The position numbers were made by a program, and so were the translations under genes. A DNA stretch of 64,000 nucleotides from Diphasiastrum complanatum (Eukaryota; Streptophyta; Lycopodiopsida; Lycopodiales; Lycopodiaceae), in assembly GCA_029204225.1 (NCBI GenBank), contig CM055100.1, positions 32,827,645 through 32,891,644 on the forward strand, read 5' to 3'. A model generated the notes under the pieces. The model was not told the origin of the DNA. It worked only from the letters and a program-made list of their open reading frames with translations, and did not search any database. This document shows, in pieces, positions 13,883 through 24,038 of the stretch. Numbering within the stretch: the stretch's first letter is position 1; every line of letters starts with the position of its first letter.

Positions 13883-14390
13883 CCATTTGCGTATTCTGTA
13901 TGTGAGATAAATTAAGTGTGTAAAGCATAATATCATCAAAAGCTTATCAGAGAAAGACGAAGTAGATGCTCTCGTGCATCGATTCTTTGTATTGTCAGTA
14001 ATAGGTTTATTCCTTTCACATATTGGATTAGCTTTGTGAAGCACGCGGTTTCGTCCGCTACTGCCTGGTGCTCACCAACATTATTGACCTGTATATTTTG
14101 CTATACTTAATCTGATTACTGCTCTGTTTGTTCTACGTTCATATTTGTGTCAATATTGCTATGCCTTTCTACATTCTATCTGACTCTCTTATTGCTTAAT
14201 CTGGTAGTTTGTTCTTCGCGAATTATTATTAGTCTAGTTGTTCACGACTAATATTTAGTCTTGTCTTTCACGACTAATTTGCGACTGATTATCAGTCGAA
14301 CTCAGTCTAGCTCTTCGTGACAAATTATCTTTTGGATGTTTTGTTGCTTAATGTTTGGCTACGTAATCAGATCGAACGTGATTTCCATCA
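13631..14390 (+). mobile_element. copia LTR relic (solo or truncated)
   Basis: This stretch matches the LTR at 19091-19644 over several blocks. They are CACGATCT-CCATAGAC near 13757, ATCGATTCTTT...ATTGTCAGTAATA at about 13978-14003, GAAGCACGCGGTTTCGTCCGCTA at 14039-14061, and a shared run of short words to about 14220. It may begin TGTTAGAGTG at 13631. A (TA)n tract interrupts it. The right end meets the broken end of the minus-strand gypsy element near 14400. No internal domain of its own is visible. Confidence 0.6.
13818..13877. repeat. (AT)n microsatellite
   Basis: An uninterrupted dinucleotide run of about 60 bp inside the copia LTR relic. It generates a spurious Tyr-Ile frame on the minus strand. 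Confidence 0.97.
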
Positions 14391-14816
14391 CTAACTTTCG
14401 GTTCGAGCTACTCTATTGAGGACACTTTTCGTAAATGGTAAAGAAAAATGGTCCTTCTTAATGACTGCATTAAGCGCCTTCAGATTCACACAGATACGCA
14501 TTTTGCCATTCTTCTTGGGTACTATAACTATCGGCGATACCCATTCCGTGTGCTCAATTTCATAAATAAAATTTGCATTCATAAGTTTTTGCAACTCTTG
14601 CTTGATCACTTCTGTATAATTCGGGTTGCAGTGGTAGTAATGGCTTACCTTGGGGACTGCTCCGTCCACCAAATGTATGGTGTGTTGGACTACTGTTGGC
14701 GGAATGCCCTTTAGATCACTATAGCTCCAGGCAAAACAGTCTTTATATTCCACCAACAAGGATCGTAGTCTCTTGAACTGCGTGGGTGTTAACTGCTCTC
14801 CCACATGCACTATCAT
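14391..14816 (-). pseudogene. gypsy reverse transcriptase, N-terminal part
   Basis: The minus-strand frame reads the usual gypsy RT entry. It has LLVEYKDCFAWSYSDLKGI, then a His-rich substitution in the KVRPYRRMNP-type stretch, EWVSPIVIVPKKNGKMRICV (about residues 92-111) and DHFSLPFTKSVLNRVA. The polymerase palm motifs that should follow (the D-containing LDxxSGY-type segment and YxDD) are missing because the element ends here. Confidence 0.88.
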
Positions 14817-14825
14817 TTCTTCTTC

Positions 14826-15654
14826 TCATGGTTCCGCAAGATTCATCGGCTGTGTTTGCGCAGGTCCCTCGAAGACTTGTTCCGTTGGTGCCTGACTTTG
14901 ATCAGATTCTCGTTGGGCTTTCGGCATCATGATTACCACATCGTCCAATGTATAATTCTTGAAAGTATCAGACATCTCATGAACTGGAGCTCGTCGAGAT
15001 TCCTCTTTCAACATATTGATCTTGGCCCGACTGGTCATTTTTTTTATTTTCTGTCACCTGTGTAGAAGATGATGTTATATCTGAGTCCAACTTGATTGAC
15101 TTCAAGGAATCCAACACCTTCTTCTTGTCCTTTTTTGTCATTTTTATGGCTTCATCCTTGTTGTCTTTCTTAGGGACTGCTGTGACATTCGCCTCATGGT
15201 TGTGAATATCAACGTCTACTATAGCTATTGCCTCTTCGAGTAGGTCACTCCATCGGATCACTTGGTTGTAGCGTTGCTTCAACTGATTCTTCTTATTCGC
15301 AGGTGCCTTGGGTGGTTCGATCCTTGAGACTTTCGCCATAGCAGACCTTTTTGGTGGTTGAGCTGGTACCTTATTGGTTCCATAACGATCTGGGTCCATG
15401 TGGTGTAGGACTTGTTCATCAGTCAACTCAATCTCCTTATTACAAGTTAGAGTATGTTGCCAAGGGACTAGATCATCGTCCACTAGGTTCTCAATCGGCT
15501 CCATTGACAGCCATGCTACGTTTATCATATTCACTCCAAATGTGATTGGTGTGTCCATAGTGTAACATTTGGGTGAAGATGTACTCAGTTCTGGATCTGA
15601 TTCATATTGACATGTCTGGCAGTCAATAGTTGCTAATGCATTTGTCCATCTCAT
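14826..15654 (-). pseudogene. gypsy pol linker region
   Basis: Two overlapping minus-strand frames (15654-14977 and 15038-14826) read hydrophilic, Lys/Asp-rich protein between protease and RT. The first contains WLSMEPIENLVDDDLVPWQ and LDSLKSIKLDSDITSS. I assign them to the element by position and composition, since no catalytic motif is visible. The frame change near 15000 breaks the polyprotein. Confidence 0.6.
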
Positions 15655-15933
15655 GACATCCGTCTCTAAATGATAGTGACCTCCCTTGGCTGGCCTTGGG
15701 CGGTCAATTGTATGATCTGTCGTGGATGATCTGTCATCAGCTTTGGGTGCAATAGGTTTTACCGCCCATGTGGTTGGATCTACCTTTACAGCCTATTCTC
15801 TATTCTTGAAGGTGAGTTTCCCTGTATGCCAGTTGTGTACTACTTGCGTAGCCCTCAACCATGGTCTTCCTAGTAAAATACGGTATTCAGATGGAGATTC
15901 AGGTATATCCATGACCACAAAAGTAATCACATA

Positions 15934-16323
15934 CTACATGCCTGCTATCTTTACGGAAATATCAACAACTACACCTTTTGGTTTCACACATGATTGATCT
16001 GCTAACTTGATGGCGAATCTGGCTGGCTTCAATCCTTGTAATACCCATTTTTTGTACAAATTAGTGGAGATCAAATTGACATCTGATCCTCCATCTACCA
16101 CTGCCGCCTCGTCCTCATATCTCTTGTGTTTGATTGGCAAAGTGATGTTGTGTTCCTCACTTTCCCATGCTGCTCCGATGTGGAGGACGTTAAATGGTTC
16201 ATCTGGTCCGTACCACTGCTGTTGCTCAGGTTGAGGTGACATTTGCAATTCTTGTTCTACTGCTGTTAGGTCTACATGGGCCACTTGTTGATTGGTTGGC
16301 CCTGGTGGAGCAGGTAAGGCCAT
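15934..16323 (-). pseudogene. gypsy aspartic protease region
   Basis: The frame includes AAVVDGGSDVNLISTNLYKKW at about residues 73-93. This is the DGGS variant of the retropepsin D-S/T-G site followed by the usual hydrophobic flap region. A Gln/Pro-rich gag tail precedes it. It sits directly between gag and RT, as expected. The frame ends at 15934 in a stop before the linker, so the polyprotein is broken. Confidence 0.8.
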
Positions 16324-16464
16324 GCGTTGTGGTTGATTGGGTGTGCCGTACCTTGGTGCCGCGTTAGGTGCCCCTTGATGATAAGGATAAGAAGTATGAT
16401 AAGAACTTCTCTTCTATTGAACAACATCCGGCTAGGAACCACATGATCACCGCATGATTGGGAG

Positions 16465-17289
16465 TCAAGGCTGCACTGCACTCAGATCGTAGATGTTTGA
16501 CCCGTTCAATATAGTCCCGGACCTTTCTCGTTTTCCCATCTTGACTTTGCTTAGCAGGAGAAACGGGTCTTTCAAGAACTTTCTTGGTTTAAAGAGCGTA
16601 ATGAGAGCCGCTTTAACCGCTTTCCAGGTGGATTTCTCTTCCTCTAACAGGTTAAAAAACAAATCCTGAGCCACTGCAAGTAAGGACATAGGGAATAGCA
16701 TCAGCTTCTCTGCAGGTGTCCATTCGCCGTAGATTTCACAAGCTTGCTCATAGATCTGGAGGAATCGGATGGGATCTGAGGATCCATCGTATTTTGGTAT
16801 CTCCATCCGTGGTGCTCTCCGAACTACATGCAAGGGTGCGACAGGTACGGGTTGGCCCATTGGATCCATTGGTGCTGGTTCCGGTTCTACCTCTTGTTGC
16901 ACAGCTACTAATCTGGGAAGGTGTGGTGTCTGATTTGCTATCCTTGGTGCTATTGATCATCCCGATCTCAGATTCATCCGATGGTGGGTTCCAAAGTGAT
17001 TGGATCTTGCTTATATAATAGGATGCAGTCTGGATCTTCAAGGATCTGATCGATCTGATCGGCAGGAATTAATTTTAGGCCTTTTGCGGTGGTTTTTCCT
17101 TGATAACTTTTTACTCCTTGTACTGGTTGACCTAAGATTTTGATAATAGCTGGATCTGATGTAGATCTTTCCACTGATATGGTTTGCGAGGGTTATCTTG
17201 TGCAAGGGTTGGCTGTGCGAGGGTTCTTTAGCTGTTTTGCAGGTAAAAAACTTGATATCTTTCAGATCTCTGGGAAGTAACTCTCGCAA
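16465..17289 (-). pseudogene. gypsy gag
   Basis: Frame 16902-16465 holds a retrotransposon gag core. It has RMEIPKYDGSSDPIRFLQIY (about residues 32-51), then LFPMSLLAVAQDLFFNLLEEE and STWKAVKAALITLFKPRKFL. Adjacent frames (17289-17038, 17174-16974, 17041-16748) cover the N-terminal part in shifting phases. A CCHC knuckle is not evident. Reading is interrupted by at least two frame changes. Confidence 0.8.
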
Positions 17290-17950
17290 GCTTCACAGTA
17301 GTTGGATCTAGGTCAGATATCACTATAGAATTCTCTGCGAGAGTTAACTCTCACAAGAAGTGAAAATTTCACTGTCTGTGAGGGTTTTTAATCACTTTTT
17401 GTGCTTGATCTTCACCAGATCTTCATACTAGCTCTCGCAGGCTTCATCATTGATGTAAATTGACATTTTGAATCGATTGAGAGGGTCTTCAAGAGTTCTT
17501 ACTAGAAGGATTTGCTGGATCTTCACTTTTTAGTGATTTTTTTGCACTTAAATCCGGTTTTTTGCTCACTAGAATCAAACTAACTCTCGCAAGCTCTTCC
17601 GTGTCTTGGTCTCACTGAGATGGAACTTCAAAATCTTCTACGAGAGTTCTTGACCACTGGAACTGAAAATTTCACTGCCTGTGAGGGTTCATTGGTACCT
17701 TCCCATCTTTTTTTCACTGGGAACTCTCGCACATGCACTTAATCATCAAACTAACTCTCGCAAGCTTCTCTGTGTCCTGGTCTCACTGAGACGGAACTTC
17801 ATAGGGCTTTGCGAGAGTTCTTATGAAGATTTGAATTTTTTTGGATTTTTTCAAGGGTTTTTTGATTTTTCTATGATTTCTCTCTGATTTTTACAATCTG
17901 CTTGGAACTAACTCTCGCAGGCTTCTACAGGTATGGGACAATACCCTGGA
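17200..17950. repeat. CTCTCGCAAG motif cluster in gypsy leader
   Basis: The untranslated leader between primer site and gag carries the word AACTCTCGCAAG or close variants at about 17281, 17346, 17431, 17583, 17722, 17753 and 17911. Inverted copies (TGCGAGAGTT, TGCGAGGGTT) occur at about 17214, 17336, 17640 and 17808. One pair is fused into a palindrome centred on GTTAAC at about 17336-17355. A longer phrase containing GGTCTCACTGAGA also recurs, at 17611 and 17781. In RNA the inverted copies could pair into many alternative stems. Confidence 0.8.
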
Positions 17951-18270
17951 GCTGCTGCCAGTCATGCAAGGGTTAATTCCCACTGATTCTGGAGATATTA
18001 GAATCTGATGAGTTTTTTTTGGCTCTTTTTCCCTCCCAAAATGCAGATTGGTGTGTTTTTTGAGTTTTTTGGATGATTGATTTGAGTTTCAAGCCCTTAG
18101 AGGTTGTTTCAGGGCCTCCTCTACCCTCTCACACCTCCTCCGCTAGCTGTGAATAGTCCAAACACAAAAAAATAGAGAAAACTAACTCTAAACTCCCAAA
18201 AATCTACTAAACTACTCTAAAAAGCAAGAAAATAGCTAAAATGCAACTAAACTGGTTAGTGGAAACCTAT

Positions 18271-18287
18271 CCCCGGCAACGACGCCA
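18271..18287 (-). promoter_or_regulatory. primer binding site, tRNA-Asp type
   Basis: The plus strand reads CCCCGGCAACGACGCCA, so the element strand is TGGCGTCGTTGCCGGGG. This matches the 3' end of plant tRNA-Asp (from general knowledge) with one difference. It lies one base inside the LTR end, which is the expected position for first-strand priming. Confidence 0.85.
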
Positions 18288-18288
18288 C

Positions 18289-19057
18289 TGTAGTATCAAG
18301 GATCTTCTGTAGTATAGCCCTTCCGCCTGTCAACAAAGGTTAGATCACTAGACAGGTGCCTAACTATGCATAGATGCTACTTTTAGTTAATTTTCTACTT
18401 TCTCCCTTAACTCTACTCACCACTATACTACTCCTCTTTAACTCTACTCCTCTACACTAGCATTCATCATAGTTTTGGTTGAAGGGAAGGGATGGAGAAG
18501 AAAAAATTGAGAAGAGAAGAGAAAGAGAGAGAAAGAGAGTGAGGGTGGAGGTTAGCTCAAATGCTCCTTATGCTTGCTAATGGAAAAACATTCACTATGG
18601 CAAACAATAAAACATGGAAATAGAAAGCAATAGAAAACACAACCAAGAGCAATAGCAGGTAGTGAATAGCAAATGAGGATGCTTCTCTTCCAAAAGTGGT
18701 AGAGTTTTCTCCTTCTCATTAAGCATGGAAATAGTGTACAAATAGTGTCTTTTTATAAAATGGGGAAGGCCCTTGCCCCTCAATCTTATTGGCTAATATT
18801 CACAATGATCCTAACCATTCATCTTGGACCCAACTTGATCCAATGGTCCACAAAAAGTATATTAGAAATCACAAGATTCATGTGAGTCCCAATTTGGACC
18901 CAACTCTAAAAAGTGATCTATAAGTTTAAAAATGACATTGGGCCTCTAGTTTTATTTTAATTACAAGGCCCAAGTCAAGTTTATTTTATTTGCAACTTCA
19001 ATTGCATGCTCATTGGGCTATGAGCTTATACACGCATGATGCCATGCCCTCGCAACA
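18289..19057 (-). repeat. 5' LTR of the gypsy element
   Basis: On the element strand it runs from TGTTGCGAGGGCATGG (at 19057) to ...GATACTACA (at 18289), about 769 bp with TG...CA ends. The right end is fixed by the adjacent primer site. The outer end is inferred from the TGTTG sequence and could be off. A plus-strand GA-rich tract at 18485-18545 and a TTTTATAAAA stretch near 18750 lie within it. No second copy is in the window. Confidence 0.65.
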
Positions 19058-19090
19058 CATTTTATTGGAGGATTTTATTTATTTACACTT

Positions 19091-19644
19091 TGTTGGGAAT
19101 ACCCCCAACAACAACTAACTTCACAATGACAGCAGCTGCCACGATCTCCCACAGACGGCACAACGGCTCTACGCCTTCTCTTTTGTATGATCATGTACAC
19201 AAATGTAAATTGTTTATAATTGATCATTGTAATCAATAAAGATGGAGTTTTTCTATTTATTGAGACAAACACTATAGATGCTTTTACGAATCGATTCTTT
19301 CTTCTGACGGATTGTCAGTAATAAACTCATAGCTTTTACAAGGTGAAGTTAGCTTCTTGAGCACGCGGTTTTGTCCGCTATTGTTGTGTGTTCACAACAT
19401 CGAACTGACGTGTATTTCTACACATTAATCTGAATCTATTATTGTCTTTGCATTCAGAGTCCTTGTCAGTGTTGTATGCATTGCTACTTCGTCTTTCTGT
19501 CTGACTTTTTGATTGCCTTGTTTGATTGTCTGCTCTTCGCTTCTACAAACAACCACGCATTAATCTCTGTTATAATATTGTGTTCATGTACTTAGTTATT
19601 AGTAGAGCATGCACCGAGGGACATTCACATCCATTCTTTAAGCA
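19091..19644 (+). repeat. 5' LTR of a copia element
   Basis: It begins TGTTGGGAATACCCCC, with a short internal GGG/CCC inverted repeat, and ends ...TTTAAGCA immediately before the primer site. Most of its 3' half recurs at 21841-22116, and diverged blocks recur at 13631-14390, which supports LTR status. An AATCAATAAAGATGG stretch near 19231 could serve as a polyadenylation signal. Confidence 0.8.
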
Positions 19645-19656
19645 TGGTATCGGAGC
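19645..19656 (+). promoter_or_regulatory. primer binding site, tRNA-iMet type
   Basis: TGGTATCGGAGC differs by one base from the usual plant copia site TGGTATCAGAGC, complementary to initiator tRNA-Met. It directly follows the LTR. Confidence 0.85.
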
Positions 19657-19846
19657 TTTGATATCAGAACGCATCTGATTTCTCAAGCAGTTTTATGTCA
19701 GAGCTATTTCTATAGCCTGATAAGCTTTCCAAAGTACCTGACTCTACTAGTTGATAGAGTAATTGCTTTCTTGTTCTATAAATTTGCATTATATTTCACT
19801 CTTAAGTCACTGATAGTTACTACTATCACTTAGAATAATCTTCCAC

Positions 19847-20413
19847 ATGGATTTCCAAGGGAAAACCAGTCCTATCATGGACAAGCTTGATGGAGCTAAT
19901 TACCATCTATGAAAATTTAAGATGAGAACTCTACTAATAGCCAAGGAGTTGTATGACGTTGTTACAGGTGCAGTGGCAATATCCGAAGCTGATGACACTA
20001 CAATCTCCCGATGGAAGCTGAAGGATTGCAAAGCTTTTGCGCTGATCATCCTCAACATATCAGACATGCAAATCGGCCATGTGTCTGAAGCTCAAACCTC
20101 CAAGGAAGTCAGTGACATCATGAGCACATTGTACAAAGTACGAGATATAGCTTCCAAGCTACATCTCAGGAAGAAATTTTACTCCCTCAAGATGAAAAAT
20201 GGTGAGTGCATCACAATTCTTAAAAGACACATGAGTTGTTTCAAGAAGTCCTTTTCATCAGAAAAGTTTAAGACTTTTCCAACTCAATTACGGTGCCTAT
20301 ATAACGATTGTAATCCAAAAAACGCCCTTACTTTAGCCATGGCACTAAGTGTCATTCCAAAGTTAGGGTCCAATTTAGAATACATCAAGAATTTACTCTT
20401 AATTTCTATCTAG
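19847..20413 (+). pseudogene. copia gag
   Basis: The ATG at 19847 starts MDFQGKTSPIMDKLDGANYH, the typical N-terminus of copia gag. A TGA then replaces the usual Trp codon. The frame reopens at 19922 and runs through WKLKDCKAFALIILNISD and a helical gag core (RDIASKLHLRKKFYSLKMK) to a stop near 20411. The zinc knuckle and protease are absent and the downstream sequence loses the frame. It belongs to the element whose LTR ends at 19644. Confidence 0.85.
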
Positions 20414-21479
20414 AATAACTTAAGATTCACCTGAACTTCATCACGTGAAGCTCTATCTTTTGGCCACTATCAACTATCAACTATCCAACTCTCCAGAGTC
20501 TTCCGGGATAGTGTTCCATCTTTTCCGACCAAAAAAAGATAAGGCCAAAAGTTCTTGTGTATTTTATGCACATAAACTTTTAAGTGAATCCAAACTTGAC
20601 CCACAAAGGTTGCAACTTATAAGTAATATAGATCAACAACAATATTCATAAGTAAGATCATATTGTTGAATTAAACAACTAACTCAGAAGTATCGCTCCT
20701 GAGTCAGTTAGCTGTATCAGATTTAAAAAGTATTTAAATTCTAGGTGTGGTACCAAAACACCACATTTAATCTGATTCTAAATCTATTATAGGTTAATAA
20801 GCAATTCTCAATGAGAAATTACTATAACCTAGCGAGAAATTGTCTCTACACAATTCTCATCAATATGCCTATGTATTAATGACTACTTTATGCGTGCAAA
20901 TAACTTAGTCCAAGGAATTCTTTGTAAATCCATAGAATTTGAAAATTTGTACAAAAGGTTTATGATCACACAAAGATCCACTACATAACATATCTCTACA
21001 GATCTCACCTAATCTGTACACAATACTTTTTTAACCAAGAATCTTGTAACTTGATTATCCTCTAAGAGAGAATATTTCTCAAAGAGTGCTATTCAACAAC
21101 TAGAATCTCAACCAGAACTTACCTCAAAAGAATATATTGCTAGCGTGAATTTCCTTCCTTGCATCAACCCACAGATCTCAGTCCTCATTGAGATCAAGTT
21201 GATTACTACCAACAAGGAACATGTTTCAACAAACCACCATATTGCAATAGAATTTCTTGGTTCTGACACAAATCAATCGGACTTGTAATCAACCACTCTT
21301 CTACTACAAGAGTGTTTTTTAATTTCCTTCTCTTACATCTTCAAATCAGATATCAGCTATAATCCCTAAAAGATTTTCGTAATATCTAAATATCCTATCA
21401 TTTCTGATTCTTGAAATTGATCTATCATCTATTCATATAACATATTTTCACTTGGAATCTATGATAGATGTTTGTCCTT
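20414..21479. other. non-coding interior, possible LARD-type debris
   Basis: About 1 kb without a domain-bearing frame. Its composition (alternating CT-rich and AT-rich short phrases) resembles the interior of the large non-coding LTR element at 38-48 kb. Together with the LTR-like stretch that follows, this suggests a fragment of a similar element. The resemblance is impressionistic. Confidence 0.35.
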
Positions 21480-21840
21480 GATAACTCTCTTTTTTTCCTA
21501 CTTCTCCTTCTTTTTACATGAATCCATACAAGGACCAAGGATCTTATCCTAGACATGCGATACAAGCAACAAACAAGGGAATGGATCATTGGACAAACCA
21601 TCCCAACCAAACCTGTAGTGAATGGATCTAGCCCCCAAGCTATGGATCAATCTCAAAGAGGAGTGAGGCATCACACCAATAGCATACAACTACTAGTCTC
21701 ACAATCAAGGATACACTAGTGAGAGCCCAATAGGTATACTTATACCCTCCAAGGCCCATGCACCACTAGTAGTGCACTATGACACCTCACTAGACACCTC
21801 TCAGCCTATCTGGGCCACGTCATCCAGTTTCCAACGACTC
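21480..21840. repeat. LTR-like fragment related to the 38-48 kb LTRs
   Basis: Shared phrases with the LTRs at 38028 and 47496 include CAACCAAACCT (21604; compare 47571) and GGATCTAGCCCCCAAGC (21625; compare 38139 and 47604), in the same order. The copy is diverged and its right end is cut at about 21840, where a copia LTR fragment begins. Confidence 0.5.
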
Positions 21841-22116
21841 ATACACAGTTTCGCCCGCTATTGTCCTGTGCTCACAACATCGAACTGACATGTATTCCTA
21901 CACATTAATCTGAATCTATTGTTGTCTTTGTGTTCGAAGTTCTTGTCAGTGTTTTATGCATTGCTACTACATCTTTCTATTTGACTTTCTGATTGCCTTG
22001 TCTGATCTTCGCTTCCTCAAACAACTGTGCATTAATCTTTGTTATAATATCATGTTCACCTACTTAGTTAGCAGTAGTGCATGCACCGAGGGACATTCAC
22101 ATCTGTTCCCCAAGCA
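21841..22116 (+). repeat. copia LTR fragment joined to RT
   Basis: It matches the 3' part of the 19091-19644 LTR, from TTCGCCCGCTATTGT through ATGCACCGAGGGACATTCACAT to the terminal AAGCA. The next base (22117) begins copia RT sequence, so the LTR terminus is preserved but the primer site and gag are missing. Confidence 0.8.
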
Positions 22117-23616
22117 CAAGAACCAAAAACTTTTGATGAAGCAAAGGAGCACAAGGAATGGCATGCAACTATGGGAATAGAAATGGAGGCCATACCAAAA
22201 AATAGGATGTGGAACTTGGTTGAGCTACCTAATGGTAAGATGCCTATCACTTGCAAATGGATTTATAAGATCAAGTATGGAGCGGATGGGCAACTCAACA
22301 AGTCTAGTTGCGAGAGGATTTGAATCGTAGGAAGGTATTGATTTTGAGGAAACCTTCGCACCTATAGCTAAGATGGTAACTGTACGCTCTATTATTGCTA
22401 TTTATGCTTTTATGGTTGGAAGATCCATAAAATGGATGTTAAATCTGCTTTTCTTAATGGATGAAGAGGTGTATTTAGTGCAACCTCAAGGATTTGTTGA
22501 TCATATTGTTTGTAAGCTCAATAAAGATATTTATGGATTGAAGCAAGCACCACGGGCATGGTACTCTTGCATTGATGAACACTTGAAGTGAAGAGTAATG
22601 GCAAAGAGTAATGCTAATCCTAATCTTTACATTCTAAGGCAAGATTCAGATATAGTGTTCATTGTCTTGTACGTTGATGATTTGATTATTACAGGAAGTA
22701 ATGAGAGCTTAATAGATGAAAAAAATCAGATCTTTCCAATGCTTTTGACATGAGCGATCTAGGATTGATGCACTATTGTCTTGGCATTGAAGTATGGCAA
22801 AAGGAAGACATTGTCTTTCTTACACAAAGCAAATATGCACAAGATCTGCTTTATAAGTTCAATATGTAGGGTTGTAAGCCTTTAAGCACACCGATGGATG
22901 CAAACATGAAGCTTACTACATAGGATGAAAGTGAATGCTTATCTATACATGCAGTTGGTGGGTAGTTTGATTTACTTGATACACACATGACCTGATAGTT
23001 CTTATGCTATTGGTGTTGTAAGTCGATTTATACAAGATACTAGTCAAGCACATTGGAAGTCTGCTAAACGTATTCTCATGTACATTCGAGGGACACCGAA
23101 TTTTGGTTTGAAGATCAGCCTGAAGTGCTAATGTTGGCAGGTTACATAGATGTTGATTGGGGTAATATTGATGACATAAGATCTACCAGTGGTCATAGAT
23201 TCAATTATAGTACAACTGCAGTTTCATGGAGCAACAAAAAGCAACCTACAGTAGTCTTATCTTCAACGGAAGCTGAATATCATGCACTCAACAATGCTAC
23301 ACAGGAAGTGGTATGGTTACGAAGATTTCTTGTTGATTTAGATCAACCACAGGTGGATGCGACTATTATATCTTGCGACAACCAAAGCCGCATTCACCTT
23401 GCCAAAAATCTAGTTTTACATGCTTGAACCAAGCACATAAAAATACATTATCACTTTGTTCGAGAGAAAATTCTTGATGGAGCCATTGATCTTGTTTTCT
23501 GTAAATCTGAAGATCAAGTGGCAGATATTTTTACTAAGTCATTAGATAGATGTAAATTTGAAAAAATTCGCACTCTATTAGAAATAGAAGAATGCAATTT
23601 TATCGTTGAGGAAGAG
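22117..23616 (+). pseudogene. Ty1/copia RT and RNase H
   Basis: RT begins at EPKTFDEAKEHKEWHATMG and continues through ITCKWIYKIKYGADG, KMDVKSAFLNG, GLKQAPRAWYS and an intact YVDD box (LYVDDLIITGSN, at about 22666-22701). RNase H follows (WSNKKQPTVVLSSTEAEYHA at about 23227; HFVREKILDGAIDLVFC at about 23452; ADIFTKSLD at about 23523). Several stops and frame shifts make it non-functional. A polypurine stretch GAGGAAGAG precedes the 3' LTR. Confidence 0.9.

Positions 23617-24038
<422 letters not shown>

Larger units (their letters stand above)
14391..19057 (-). mobile_element. truncated Ty3/gypsy retrotransposon
   Basis: On the minus strand the order is 5' LTR (19057-18289), primer site (18287-18271), a long repeat-rich leader (about 18270-17290), gag (about 17289-16465), protease (16323-15934), a linker region (15654-14826) and the start of RT (14816-14391). 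The element then stops abruptly inside RT, and neither RNase H, integrase nor the second LTR is present. The left break abuts the copia LTR relic at 13631-14390. The tRNA-Asp type primer site fits Tat/Athila-like gypsy elements, but I assign only the superfamily with confidence. All frames carry stops or frameshifts. Confidence 0.85.

Noticed and set aside
13634-14044. 136-codon minus-strand frame
   Set aside because: Its core is Tyr-Ile repeats from the (AT)n tract and the flanks lie in an LTR relic, so it is not a gene.
18308-18332. a tRNA-Asp gene
   Set aside because: Only parts of the 5' half and the 3' end resemble tRNA-Asp, in the wrong order for a gene and with no anticodon loop or T arm between them. 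The retrotransposon primer explanation fits better.
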